From assembly GCA_965207165.1 (NCBI GenBank), contig OZ242265.1, positions 2,666,001-2,730,000 of the forward strand: 64,000 nt of DNA, read 5' to 3'. This DNA is from JAAXHV01 sp965207165 (lineage in GTDB: Bacteria; Pseudomonadota; Gammaproteobacteria; Eutrophobiales; Eutrophobiaceae). Of this stretch, positions 54,096-63,116 are shown in pieces (position 1 is the stretch's first letter; each line of letters starts with the position of its first letter). The translations under genes were made by a program, and so were the position numbers. The notes under the pieces were generated by a model. The model had not been told where the DNA came from and did not search any database. It saw nothing but the letters and a program-made list of their open reading frames with translations.

Positions 54096-54535
54096 GACGA
54101 TCCGAGGAGTTTATGAATGACAGACTGAAATGCAACTGATACGTTTGCGGCAGTTATTTCCAGTCCCTTTTCTCTCACCATATCCATAGCCTTTGAAAAG
54201 GCAGTAGACGTTTTTGATTCAAGATGGACGATGTAGTTATTTCCGGCAGGAGTCAGTCCCTTTATGAATGCTGCAAAATCGGTTGAGGGTGCGTTAATTG
54301 TTGGCGACAAAGCCACCTCACCCTCGACAAGCCCTGCTTTAACCAGGCAAGTAAGATGGAATGCGATCTCTGCCTTGCTCTTGTCCGGGAATGCTGCCAT
54401 ATAATCATCTCTCCGATAGCGCGATGGCCAGTCATCTTCATCAGCGATCATCGTCAGTAGTGCATGTGACAGTTCGATATCTTCACGCATAAGCAGGGAT
54501 TCGTAAAACGCAGCAGTTTCAAGAAGTGCTATCAT
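54092..54535 (-). CDS. DUF2513-like protein (passenger gene)
   Basis: 147 aa. The middle has KAEIAFHLTCLVKAGLVEGEVALS and KGLTPAGNNYIVHLES, equivalent to the 'I..HL.LL..AGLIEG...... RLTW.GHEFLD' pattern of DUF2513 winged-helix-type proteins. It is transcribed towards the other passengers and starts 8 bases inside the right inverted repeat, possibly as a regulator of the transposon genes. Confidence 0.65.
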   Translation of the reverse strand: MIALLETAAFYESLLMREDIELSHALLTMIADEDDWPSRYRRDDYMAAFPDKSKAEIAFHLTCLVKAGLVEGEVALSPTINAPSTDFAAFIKGLTPAGNNYIVHLESKTSTAFSKAMDMVREKGLEITAANVSVAFQSVIHKLLGSS

Positions 54536-54542
54536 ATCACCA

Positions 54543-54568
54543 AATTGTGACTATTCGATATAATTCCC
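54543..54568 (-). repeat. Right terminal inverted repeat of the IS1595 transposon
   Basis: Exact reverse complement of the left repeat; the 8-bp AATAAAAT target duplication follows immediately and runs into the helicase start. Confidence 0.95.
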
Positions 54569-54577
54569 AATAAAATC

Positions 54578-57500
54578 ATGGACCCAATTGAGGTTGCCGC
54601 TGACCTCAGGCGAACCTACTTGCGTTATCTGGAAACGTCATTTCATCTGAAAGACAGGGATCTCCGCAATCAGTTCAGTCAATTGTTGAGGAGTAACTCG
54701 CTCCCCCCTTTGGTTCGAGATCCTATTCTTGAAGTGACGCCAAGTTTTATGGCGGCGGGTAATTTGTCAAGTCTAATCAAGGAAGGAGTATTGACTGAAG
54801 AACTATCTGAGATAAGCCCAAACCTACTTGAAAGAGATTTATACAAGCATCAGGAAATTGCTTTACGAAAGGCTATAGTAGAACGACGAAACATGATCAT
54901 AGCCACTGGTACAGGCAGTGGCAAAACCGAGTGTTTCCTATATCCAATCATTAACCATCTTCTAACAGAAGAAAAAAAAGAGTCGCTGTTTGACACGGGG
55001 GTGCGAGCACTTCTCCTTTATCCCATGAATGCACTGGCAAATGATCAGATAGCACGACTTCGCATGTTAGCTGAATATTTCCCGAGTATTACTTTTGGTC
55101 GTTACACGGGTGAAACAGAACAATCCGATGACAAGGCGATAGAAAATTACCACCAATATCACGAGGGCAAAGATCCATTACCGAACGAACTGATATGCCG
55201 GGACCAAATGCAGGCTACACCACCGCATATTCTCTTCACAAACTATGCAATGCTTGAGTATCTTCTGATACGCCCCAAGGACTCTCCTTTGTTTGATGGA
55301 GGCAGTTGGCGATTTATCGTTCTTGATGAAATCCACAGTTATTCCGGTGCTCTTGGAGTTGAGGTAGCTATGCTTTTGCGCAGATTGAAGGACCGCGTTG
55401 TCAATAGTGAAATGGGGCGCCTTCAATGCTTTGGCACAAGCGCGACACTTGGTGAAGGAGAGAAGGACTATCCTAAAATTGCAAATTTTGCTGCAAACCT
55501 ATTTGGTGAAACATTTGTTGCGTCCGATGTAGTAGGAGCATCCAGGAAAAAGTTAGAAGACCCTGATAGGCCGATCTGGGGAACAGGTTCAGCGACTCTA
55601 TATAAGTCAGTCAGAGAAAAGGTTTTTTCTAATGGACTGTCAGACCTGTCTGATCTCAAATACATTATGCAGAATGAAATCCCTGAAAATATTGTCTCAC
55701 AGGCAGAATTATTCACAGCGAAATTTACGACCCTGAAAGGGAAAACTCAGGCGTTCTTACATTACGTTCTTGCCGGTGATGGTCAGGTCCAAAATATATT
55801 GAAACGTTTAGAAAAGGAACGCGCCCTTGAACTTTTAGACCTCAAAGATATTGGGGGTTTAACCGATATTGTTGCTTTAGGTTCAATAGCTCGTATTCGA
55901 GAACACGATAATCCTTTAATTCCTGCCCGCTACCATATTATGGCGCGTGCCATAGCTGGTATATATGCCTGTTTCGATGCTGGCAAGTTGACCCTTTTGT
56001 CGCGACGAGTAAAACAACACAAAGGGCGCGCAGTTTTTGAACTGGCAAGCTGTAACAGATGTGGTGAGGTTATGGTTGTCGGGGAAAAAAAGGTGCGTCT
56101 AAATGGTTATGAGTATCTGGAGCAGCCTCCCGGTGTTGGCGATGATCCGATCGCACCTCTTACCTGGTTAACTCTTAAGTCAGATTACAGACAGGAAGTT
56201 GATGATGATGACGTAGTGGAAGAAGGAGGCAAACATGCTCCTAAGAAAAGAAAGGTTCCTCCTCCTTCTCCAATGTGTCTATGCACAATTTGTGGCAGAT
56301 TTTCAGATAAAAGTACATTTAGAAACGATAGTTGCGATGACCATGAACCACTAATCGTTGATTTGTATTGGCTTGAAAATAAACCCCGCCAGACAGTACC
56401 GAGGCAGTGTCCTTCCTGTCTGAATAACCATGGAACCGTTGCAAGCAGAATGCTGACAGGTAAAGAAGTTCCTGTAGCAGTTTTGGCTACTTCCCTATAC
56501 CAGAAGATCCCTGCGTCGATAAACGAGGAGGAAGCAAAATATCCAGGCAGTGGACGTAAACTGATGATGTTCTCTGATTCAAGACAGGACGCCGCTTTTT
56601 TCGCCCCCTTTATGAATAGTACCTATAACAAGTTTAAACAGCGTCGATATCTTGTGCAGGCATTGGAAAAAACAGATGAAGCAATCGATCTTGATGGATG
56701 GGCAACGCTCACAAAAAGAGAAGCTGACGTTGCTGGTGAATGGGGGGAGGATGCTGGAATCGGTAAGCGGAGCAGGGATGCTGAAGGCTGGGTTTTACGG
56801 GAATGGATTGCTACAGACCGCCGCCTCTCTTTAGGTGGGGCCGGCATGGCTATATTTCGTATGCGCAGGCCCAATAATTTCCAAGCGTTTGCAAATACAT
56901 CTGTACTGTCGAAACCACCATGGGATCTTAATGAAGATGAACTGTGGCATTTGATCCAGATATTATTGGACTCGCTTCGTAATCAAGGGATTGTTTCTTT
57001 TGGTGAATTTAGACTGGAACATGCCGACGACATCTTTAGACCCAGAAACGTGGCCTGCTACCTAAGAGGCGCCAGGAGTAATCCATCAAAGAAAATCTAC
57101 GCATGGGAACCTGCTGAAAATCAAACCAACAAGCGCCTTGATTACCTCATCAGACTAGCAAAACATAAAGGTATAGGTGGAAATGATATTAGAAGAGATA
57201 AATCCTTAATCGCGTTAAGGGATATCTGGAAATGTATTAGCCATCAAAACAGTCCGTTGAATGGTCTGTTTGAAACAGGATTAACACATAGAGGAGAGAG
57301 CAATCTTTATCGTTTAAAACCTCAGCGTTGGGAAGTTATTTCTGGCTCTAATGAAGAGCAATTTCGGTGTGACACATGTGGCACAGTAGAAACATTTTCT
57401 ATCATGGGGTTATGTTCAATGTCTGGATGTAATGGAAGCATGGATAAATATGAACTTTCAGAACGTCAAAAGAATCACTATCACAGCATATTTAATCACA

Positions 57501-59425
57501 TGAACCCTATCCCTCTATCAGTATCTGAGCATACTGCTCAACTAACGAAAGATGAGGCGTTCAGTGTTCAGCAGAAATTCATTAACGGGAAAATTAATAT
57601 GCTCAGCTGTACTACGACATTTGAGATGGGAGTAGATGTGGGCGACTTACAAAGTGTGTTAATGAGGAATATGCCGCCTAATCCTGGTAACTACGTACAG
57701 CGGGCCGGAAGAGCTGGCAGGCGCGCTGATAGCGCAGCAATCATCGTCTGTTACTCTCAACGGAGAACGCACGATTTCGCCTACTTTGACAGATGGCAAA
57801 AAATGGTACAGGGATCAATAAATCCGCCTGCTATCAAAATAGAAAATGAAAAAATTGTCCGTCGTCACGTGCATGCGGAGGCTTTGGCGGCTTTCTATCG
57901 TTATAAGCCGGAATTATTTGCGGACAACCTTGAATCTATGTTTGACCCAGATGAAACGAGATCAGAAGAGATTCTTACATTCTTGAGCAATCGACCAAGT
58001 AGACTGCAGGAACGGCTTTTGCGTACTGTTCCAGCTGCGCTGCATGAAGATATAGGAATATCAGACTGGCGCTGGTTAGATGGAGAAATCGACGAGGTTT
58101 CTGGTGGCGAGTCTTTTGCAGCGCGGTTAAAAAAAGCAACCAACGATGTTCAAAATGATTGGAAGATACTGGAAAAAGGTCAAAAAGATGCGGCAAAAAA
58201 AGAAAATTTCAGGGAGGCAGATATTTATAAGCGCCAACTAAAAACGCTTAAAGGGCGCTCACTGATTGGCAAATATGGCACTTATGGCCTCATGCCCAAA
58301 TATGGTTTCCCAACTGAAGTGGTCGAACTTAAGGTACGAAGTGGTAGTAAAGAGGCGGCACAGGTTGAACTGTCCCGTGATATGAAACTTGCTTTATCTG
58401 AATTCGCACCAGGCAATCAGGTTATAGCTAACGGACGAATCTGGGAAGCCAGAGGCATTGTTCTTCCATCAGGAGAGAAGAAGCTCCATGAATACCAATA
58501 TTGGCATTGTAATGGTTGCCAGTATTTTTCTGTCAGCAAGGTTGTGTCAGCTAGACATAATGAATCAGATTTAGAAGAAATTCAAACATGCCGCTGTGGT
58601 AATGATATTCAGCCCAAGCTGTATATTTATCCAGAATTTGGTTTTACGACTGCGGTTAGCAGTACTATCGGAAATGTCCATGAGATAGGGGACGCAAGAC
58701 CCCCTATGAAATCATTTAGCAAAGTGTTTTTCCATGAAGACTCCTATGAAGATGAAACAAGCGCCGCATTTTCTCAACTGTTAGATTTTCCTCTCGTTGA
58801 ATACAGAGAAAGCAATCAGGGCTGGATTCACGTTATTAATGATAACGGTGGTGATGATTTTCGTGTATGCATGTCATGCGGGTACACATTTGAGACAAAA
58901 ATAAACCCTTCTTATAAAAGGGGTGCCGGGAATAGGAATCCATGGACACATATAAAACCTTGGAGCACCGACCAAGAATGCACAATGCATCCAAGTGATA
59001 TTGCACTGGGATATAGGTATCGAACGGATGTGCTAGAACTTCGTTTAAAGGCTATGGAAAAGCAAGCGAATTCTATTGAGCAGTTACATGTTTTAATGCT
59101 TTCTGTACTTTATGCCTTTGTCGAAGCGGCGAAAAGGGTATTAGATATTGACGAACGTGATGTGGATGGATGTCTCTATGTTTCATCCAAAGAACGACCA
59201 TCGTTAGTGCTTTTCGACGCATGTCCTGGTGGAGCAGGATTCGTAATTGAGATAAAAGAGAAATTCAGAGAAATTGTTAAGAGAGCACTTGAACTACTAG
59301 ACTGTAAATATTGCGGAGAAGATTCATCCTGTATATCTTGCCTAAGAACATATTCCAACCAGCGATATCACAATTTACTACAACGAGGGATTGCATTGGC
59401 TTATCTAAGAAAATTAGACCAATAA
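54578..59425 (+). CDS. Giant DUF1998 DEAD/DEAH helicase (DruE-like, Druantia candidate)
   Basis: 1615 aa. Walker A ATGTGSGKTE (about 109-118), DEIH box FIVLDEIHSYSGALGVEV (near 250), GTSATLGEGE, and motif VI QRAGRAGRRADSAAIIVCY (near 1040). Many CxxC clusters lie in the second half, ending in a DUF1998 domain (FDACPGGAGF near 1545; CKYCGEDSSCISCLRTYSNQRYHNLLQRG). Helicases of this size with DUF1998 define Druantia (DruE). Before the transposon arrived it began MNKIMDP from an ATGA overlap; now it must start at the second ATG without an obvious ribosome-binding site. It has a normal length otherwise. Confidence 0.85.
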   Translation: MDPIEVAADLRRTYLRYLETSFHLKDRDLRNQFSQLLRSNSLPPLVRDPILEVTPSFMAAGNLSSLIKEGVLTEELSEISPNLLERDLYKHQEIALRKAIVERRNMIIATGTGSGKTECFLYPIINHLLTEEKKESLFDTGVRALLLYPMNALANDQIARLRMLAEYFPSITFGRYTGETEQSDDKAIENYHQYHEGKDPLPNELICRDQMQATPPHILFTNYAMLEYLLIRPKDSPLFDGGSWRFIVLDEIHSYSGALGVEVAMLLRRLKDRVVNSEMGRLQCFGTSATLGEGEKDYPKIANFAANLFGETFVASDVVGASRKKLEDPDRPIWGTGSATLYKSVREKVFSNGLSDLSDLKYIMQNEIPENIVSQAELFTAKFTTLKGKTQAFLHYVLAGDGQVQNILKRLEKERALELLDLKDIGGLTDIVALGSIARIREHDNPLIPARYHIMARAIAGIYACFDAGKLTLLSRRVKQHKGRAVFELASCNRCGEVMVVGEKKVRLNGYEYLEQPPGVGDDPIAPLTWLTLKSDYRQEVDDDDVVEEGGKHAPKKRKVPPPSPMCLCTICGRFSDKSTFRNDSCDDHEPLIVDLYWLENKPRQTVPRQCPSCLNNHGTVASRMLTGKEVPVAVLATSLYQKIPASINEEEAKYPGSGRKLMMFSDSRQDAAFFAPFMNSTYNKFKQRRYLVQALEKTDEAIDLDGWATLTKREADVAGEWGEDAGIGKRSRDAEGWVLREWIATDRRLSLGGAGMAIFRMRRPNNFQAFANTSVLSKPPWDLNEDELWHLIQILLDSLRNQGIVSFGEFRLEHADDIFRPRNVACYLRGARSNPSKKIYAWEPAENQTNKRLDYLIRLAKHKGIGGNDIRRDKSLIALRDIWKCISHQNSPLNGLFETGLTHRGESNLYRLKPQRWEVISGSNEEQFRCDTCGTVETFSIMGLCSMSGCNGSMDKYELSERQKNHYHSIFNHMNPIPLSVSEHTAQLTKDEAFSVQQKFINGKINMLSCTTTFEMGVDVGDLQSVLMRNMPPNPGNYVQRAGRAGRRADSAAIIVCYSQRRTHDFAYFDRWQKMVQGSINPPAIKIENEKIVRRHVHAEALAAFYRYKPELFADNLESMFDPDETRSEEILTFLSNRPSRLQERLLRTVPAALHEDIGISDWRWLDGEIDEVSGGESFAARLKKATNDVQNDWKILEKGQKDAAKKENFREADIYKRQLKTLKGRSLIGKYGTYGLMPKYGFPTEVVELKVRSGSKEAAQVELSRDMKLALSEFAPGNQVIANGRIWEARGIVLPSGEKKLHEYQYWHCNGCQYFSVSKVVSARHNESDLEEIQTCRCGNDIQPKLYIYPEFGFTTAVSSTIGNVHEIGDARPPMKSFSKVFFHEDSYEDETSAAFSQLLDFPLVEYRESNQGWIHVINDNGGDDFRVCMSCGYTFETKINPSYKRGAGNRNPWTHIKPWSTDQECTMHPSDIALGYRYRTDVLELRLKAMEKQANSIEQLHVLMLSVLYAFVEAAKRVLDIDERDVDGCLYVSSKERPSLVLFDACPGGAGFVIEIKEKFREIVKRALELLDCKYCGEDSSCISCLRTYSNQRYHNLLQRGIALAYLRKLDQ

Positions 59426-59483
59426 TCGAGCATCAAAATTATTCTTTAGTAACGAAGGTAACTTTTTATCAACATAGAGAGAT

Positions 59484-59612
59484 TTACTTCGGTTTTGAAT
59501 CGTCTTCAGGCTTCTCCACAGCCGGTGGTTCTTCCAAGTCCAGTTCCGGCGTATATGCCGCATTCACGATCCTTATCCAGTCCTTGACCATCCAGTCCCG
59601 CTCCTGCGGCAT
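59484..59612 (-). CDS. Small acidic protein, possibly the tail of a frameshifted gene
   Basis: 42 aa from the first ATG (MPQERDWMVKDWIRIVNAAYTPELDLEEPP...). The frame is open and protein-like for 33 more residues upstream (ALKSQYAFDSGTLSKVFDTLHDG) but has no start there, whereas an ATGA overlap start of the previous gene lies in another frame. A one-base change would restore a 75-residue protein. Confidence 0.3.
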   Translation of the reverse strand: MPQERDWMVKDWIRIVNAAYTPELDLEEPPAVEKPEDDSKPK

Positions 59613-59712
59613 TGTCGCCTGATTGATTAACCCATCATGCAGGGTATCGAATACCTTTGACAGCGTCCCGCTATCGAATGCGTATTGGCTTTTGAGAGCC
59701 GCAACATGACAT

Positions 59713-59958
59713 TCATGAAATCATCCCGCGTATCCATTCCGTGAGTTCATGCTTATCTGTTTCAGTGATATCCGTCCTCTCACTGAGCAGCAGCGTGATG
59801 ACGCAGGCCCGCACCAGGTCGGAGACGGTGAGGGGGCCGGCTGCAGAACCGCACCCGGCTGTCCGCTTGCTGAGGGTTTTCGCCAGCGCTTGTAACCGAC
59901 GCTTGTGTGCCAGGGGCGATCTGACGTGGATGTGGCTGTGTTCCGGTGGGTCGGTCAT
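59713..59958 (-). CDS. Ribbon-helix-helix-like small protein (plasmid/mobilisation type)
   Basis: 81 aa starting MTDPPEHSHIHVRSPLAHKRRLQALAKTLSKRT, with the helical PLTVSDLVRACVITLLLSER shared with the frame at 23648. The fold resembles small DNA-binding mobilisation or antitoxin proteins. It has an 18-bp palindrome 32 bases upstream of the ATG and begins with the same MTDPP as the relaxase fragment gene next to it. Confidence 0.5.
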   Translation of the reverse strand: MTDPPEHSHIHVRSPLAHKRRLQALAKTLSKRTAGCGSAAGPLTVSDLVRACVITLLLSERTDITETDKHELTEWIRGMIS

Positions 59959-59981
59959 GGTCAGTTACTCATGCAGGGGTT

Positions 59982-60485
59982 TTATTGATCGGTGCCCATG
60001 GGCACCGGGCGGTGGGCGGCGGGACAGGCGCGGGTTTTGGTGACTGTCGGGAGTGTCATGGCCGGGGAGAATTGTACGTGCCGGGGTGTCTGTTGCTGTG
60101 GTGATCCTGGGAGACTGGAGAAAATGAGGTGCACCGCGCGCAACGCATCCTTGCGTTTCAGTTTATCCCCAGTCCACGCCCGCGCAATGGCCCGGCCCTC
60201 GGTCAGGCCGTTGACGACGTTGTCCTGGTTCCGGAGTTCCCGGGTCCCGTCCTTGGAGATGTATTCCACCGCATTGCAGATGCTGTCGGCGCTCTTCAGC
60301 TTGGAGGAGAGCTTAGCGATGGCCTGGGGCCGGGACCGGGCCGCGCCCAGCAGGCGTTGCAGGGAGGTCGGAAGCCGGTAGGCGGCATCTTTCGGCACCG
60401 GCACATAGCGGCTGGATTTCCTGTAGTTGAACAGACACTCATTGAGGTCCAGGACCCGCATCAGAGAGGCCGGCGGGTCGGTCAT
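59982..60485 (-). pseudogene. Relaxase (MobA/VirD2-like) N-terminal fragment
   Basis: 167-aa frame with AVEYISKDGTRELRNQDNVVNG...AWTGDKLKRKDALRAVHLIFSSLPGS, the pattern at the start of many relaxases (a.rYi.RdG.......g.......W....r.d.r.avHlv.SlPpGt). After this the sequence changes to repeat-derived sequence and the catalytic histidine triad region is missing. So a mobilisation gene has been truncated by recombination at the palindrome repeat (59990). Confidence 0.55.
59990..60007. repeat. 18-bp perfect palindrome, copy 4
   Basis: Identical palindrome, located 32 bases upstream of the ATG of the RHH-like gene on the minus strand and inside the 3' end of the truncated relaxase frame. Confidence 0.9.
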
Positions 60486-60516
60486 GGCCGGTTACTCGAC
60501 TGGGGCAAGTTCTGAG

Positions 60517-60534
60517 CGGTGCCCATGGGCACCG
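60517..60534. repeat. 18-bp perfect palindrome, copy 5
   Basis: Identical palindrome, 32 bases upstream of the ATG (ATGACCGACCC) of the relaxase fragment gene on the minus strand. Confidence 0.9.
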
Positions 60535-60750
60535 GGGGGTGTACGGCAGGGTCGGGCGGGTAGAAATGAGCGGCGGAATTGTACCTGTCAGGGAGGTGTT
60601 GATGTCGTGGTCATGGCGGTAATTGTTGCTGCGGTTGTTGGGGTCTATCTCTCGGTCTTTGTGTCACACAAAGCCTATCTTGCCTCACTCCTATTAAACT
60701 GAATAAAGGAAGATATTTTTAGCCGGTATACATTCCATCGGGAACGTATC

Positions 60751-61076
60751 TCAGTGCAGTAAAACGGGGATGTTGATGTCGGCTGGGCTGATAATGGAGT
60801 TCATAATCAGTTTATGTTGCTCCTTCTCGTTCAGGTGGGTCTGACGGTTCATTGCATGGCAGAATCTGTCGGGGTTGACGGTGTCCGTATCAATGAGGTA
60901 GCCGGTCAGGATGACGCTGTCCTTGAGGTGGACGATGAGACAGTGGCTGTCATGGGTTTGCTCGTAGAGGGTGTTGAACGCGAAGGCGATGTGCCCGGTT
61001 TGTTGCTGCGGGTGTTAATGCCGAATTGGAGCGGTGCGTTGCCGGTGTCCGGGGGTGAGTCGGTGTTATCTGGCAT
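60751..61076 (-). pseudogene. RadC-cassette partner gene, broken copy
   Basis: Starts MPDNTDSPPDTGNAPLQFGI like the intact 155-aa gene at 24316-24783 and ends alike (INIPVLLH), but 142 bases are missing in the middle and the frame shifts after NKPG. The end continues in a second frame (FAFNTLYEQTHDSH). It cannot give the full protein. Confidence 0.88.
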
Positions 61077-61088
61077 GGTGACTTCGTC

Positions 61089-61760
61089 TTACATCAGGCC
61101 CCGCTCGGCCATGGACGTCACGGTCTTGTCCCCGACAACGAGGTGGTCCAGCACACGCACGTCCACCAGCGCCAGGGCCTGGGTCAGCTTCAGCGTAATC
61201 TGGCGGTCGGCCTGGCTCGGCTCGGCGATGCCGGAGGGGTGGTTGTGGGAGAAGATGATGGCTGCGGCGTTCAACTGCAGGCAGCGTTTCACCACCTCGC
61301 GCGGGTACACGCTGGCGCCGTCGATGGTGCCGGTGAACAGAATCTCGTTGCTGATGATGCGGTGGCGGTTGTCCAGGAACAGGCAGGCGAACACCTCGTG
61401 CTCGAAGCGGCTCAGCCAGGCCCTGAGGTAGTTCTTGGTCTTGTCCGGGTTGCTCAGCACCGGTTTGGCGCGCAGTTCAGCCTCCAGATTGCGCCGGGAC
61501 AGCTCCAGGGCCGCTTCGAGTCGCCCTGTTAATGTCTTGCTGAGGGTGGTGTCCCGGACGTTGTCCAGGAGGCCTCTGATGCCCTGGTATTGGCACAGAT
61601 GCTCGCGTATCTTATCGAAGGACCGGGGCGATGCGAACAGGCTGATGAGTTCGGCATCGGTTAAGGCATGGGGGCCGGCGTGCTTCAGTTTGTCACTCGG
61701 TGAAAGCTCGCCGCTATCACGCAGCGTGCAGGATACAGGTTGGAACAGGGAATATTGCAT
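61089..61760 (-). CDS. radC: RadC-family JAMM-domain protein, copy 2
   Basis: 223 aa, closely similar to copy 1 over its whole length with an intact SHNHPSG motif and N-terminal HhH-like region. Gene order relative to the (now broken) partner is the same. Differences are concentrated in the first 90 residues (for example SPSDKLKHAG against SPMDKLRHAG). Confidence 0.9.
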   Translation of the reverse strand: MQYSLFQPVSCTLRDSGELSPSDKLKHAGPHALTDAELISLFASPRSFDKIREHLCQYQGIRGLLDNVRDTTLSKTLTGRLEAALELSRRNLEAELRAKPVLSNPDKTKNYLRAWLSRFEHEVFACLFLDNRHRIISNEILFTGTIDGASVYPREVVKRCLQLNAAAIIFSHNHPSGIAEPSQADRQITLKLTQALALVDVRVLDHLVVGDKTVTSMAERGLM

Positions 61761-62266
61761 GGGTGTCTCTACTGTGGTTCAGCTACACCGGGTGGTCACG
61801 GGCCTCTGCAAGGCGCAAGGGGGTGAACCGAGCCGGGGTAGAGTCCGGGCACCGCTGCCGGCATAGGTCACCGGCGCAGTGACCGCTGGGTGGATGAAAC
61901 GGACTGTGTTGGCGTGTTATTTGTTCATACGGAGAACATCACACACAGCCCGCAACCATGCTTTCCGGTAATAAGCGGAACCACAGACCTTCAGGCGTTT
62001 GATCCAACACCCACTCCACCATGCCGGCGTTCTGAATGGGAAATGACCTGTTTACGCTGCTGGATAAGCCTGGACCGGACGCGGCTGTCCGGCTCGCCGG
62101 TGCGGGATTGAGGGTTCGTGCCGGGAGGTCATCCGCGTCGTCACCGTGCACCCTCAGCACCAGGATGGAATTGATGCGTTGTGGCTTGGGAAATGCCTGA
62201 ACGGCGGGCAGATCCGGTTACCGGGTGGGGATCAGTTACGCCAGATTGGGTAGGAATTAGGGTACG
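61761..62266. other. Upstream region of RadC copy 2
   Basis: Repeat-related to 25502-25915. A 73-aa minus-strand frame (61939-62160, ...NAGMVEWVL...PESMVAGCV) is partly conserved in the first copy but frameshifted there, so coding is doubtful. Confidence 0.35.
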
Positions 62267-62560
62267 ATGCCGGCGACCCTCACGGCAAGACGGATGGAAA
62301 CGGCGACAGGTCCCGCAACATTGACGGACGAACACGGCATGCAGCTCCGGATGTCACCGGGAGGAGCGACGTCCTGGATACGGCGGCTCAACATCCGGGG
62401 GCTGCGGACGCACAACGCCGCCGGCCACTACCCGCGAACAGGTTTGGCGGTGGCTCGCGCCGTTGCATTCGACCAATGGAGAATTGCCGGGGCCGGCGGC
62501 GATCCGCGCCGGGACGATGGCAAGGCAAACGCGCATTGCGGCGCGAGGCAGGGCGTCGGG
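62267..62560 (+). pseudogene. Tyrosine integrase N-terminal remnant (DUF4102 type)
   Basis: The frame LTARRMETATGPATLTDEHGMQLRMSPGGATSWIRRLNIRGLRTHNAAGHYPRTGLAVARAVA follows the N-terminal arm of P4-like integrases (LT...v.......... DG.GL.LRV.P.G.KSW..R....G.R...GLG.YP..sLa.AR). The rest decays into high-GC sequence with no catalytic domain. Confidence 0.6.
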
Positions 62561-63116
62561 CGAGGCTTGCGCGAACCCGACGGCGAGCCGGGGCGCACCG
62601 GCCTGCCGGGGCTGTGATTGTTGCGGCACCGCCCGGAGGGCGGAAGCGATAGCGACAGTGACCCGTATGGGCGGAGACCGCTTGCGGGCTCCGGTCGGCG
62701 CAGCCGACTAGGGCGCGGGCCGTCAGGCATCGCCAATGAACCGAGGCAAACGCCGCAAGGCCATGCTCCGATGCGCTTCACCGGCATGCTGCCGCTTTGA
62801 TGCAATCCGGAAGCCCGGAACGCCAGACCTCCGCCTGCAACTACCGGTCTATCGCCAGCTTGTACGGGTCCAGAATACTGCCCCGGGCACGCGGCCGTTT
62901 CCCGGCCGGCGCACCGCCTCCGACTCACCGTCCTGGGGTGTACCCCCAGCTCCCCGGCAAGGTCAAAAATTCTGATTGGATATCGGACTGGGGACGTGAA
63001 TGCGTCAGGTTTGCGTACGGGGCTGGGTTGGATAGCGCAACTGACTGGCCGCATCTGGAGGCACCGATGGCGATGCCGCCAGAATCATCCCGTCACGGTA
63101 ATCTTGATAATGGAAC
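62561..63116 (-). pseudogene. IS21-family istA remnant in high-GC decayed region
   Basis: Between about 62790 and 62990 the minus strand encodes IRIFDLAGELGVHPRTVSRR (helix-turn-helix of IstA) and, in another frame, GSILDPYKLAIDR followed by a stop and LQAEVWRSGLPDC. This is the start of an IstA transposase with a frameshift and a nonsense codon. Nothing else is recognisable in this stretch. Confidence 0.5.

Larger units (their letters stand above)
50747..54568 (+). mobile_element. IS1595-family transposon with passenger genes (3822 bp)
   Basis: Perfect 26-bp terminal inverted repeats at 50747-50772 and 54543-54568 (outer end GGGAATTATATCGAATAG). Flanking 8-bp target duplication AATAAAAT at 50739-50746 and 54569-54576, the size known for IS1595. 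It carries the transposase and four passenger genes (methyltransferase, DUF262-HNH nuclease, a 55-aa protein, and a DUF2513-like gene on the other strand). It resembles the 'transporter IS' variants described for this family. Confidence 0.95.

Noticed and set aside
54578..59425. DISARM system
   Set aside because: A DUF1998 domain is present, but it is fused to the helicase, and no separate DrmB or DrmC (PLD) gene or DISARM methyltransferase is adjacent; the methyltransferase nearby belongs to the transposon.
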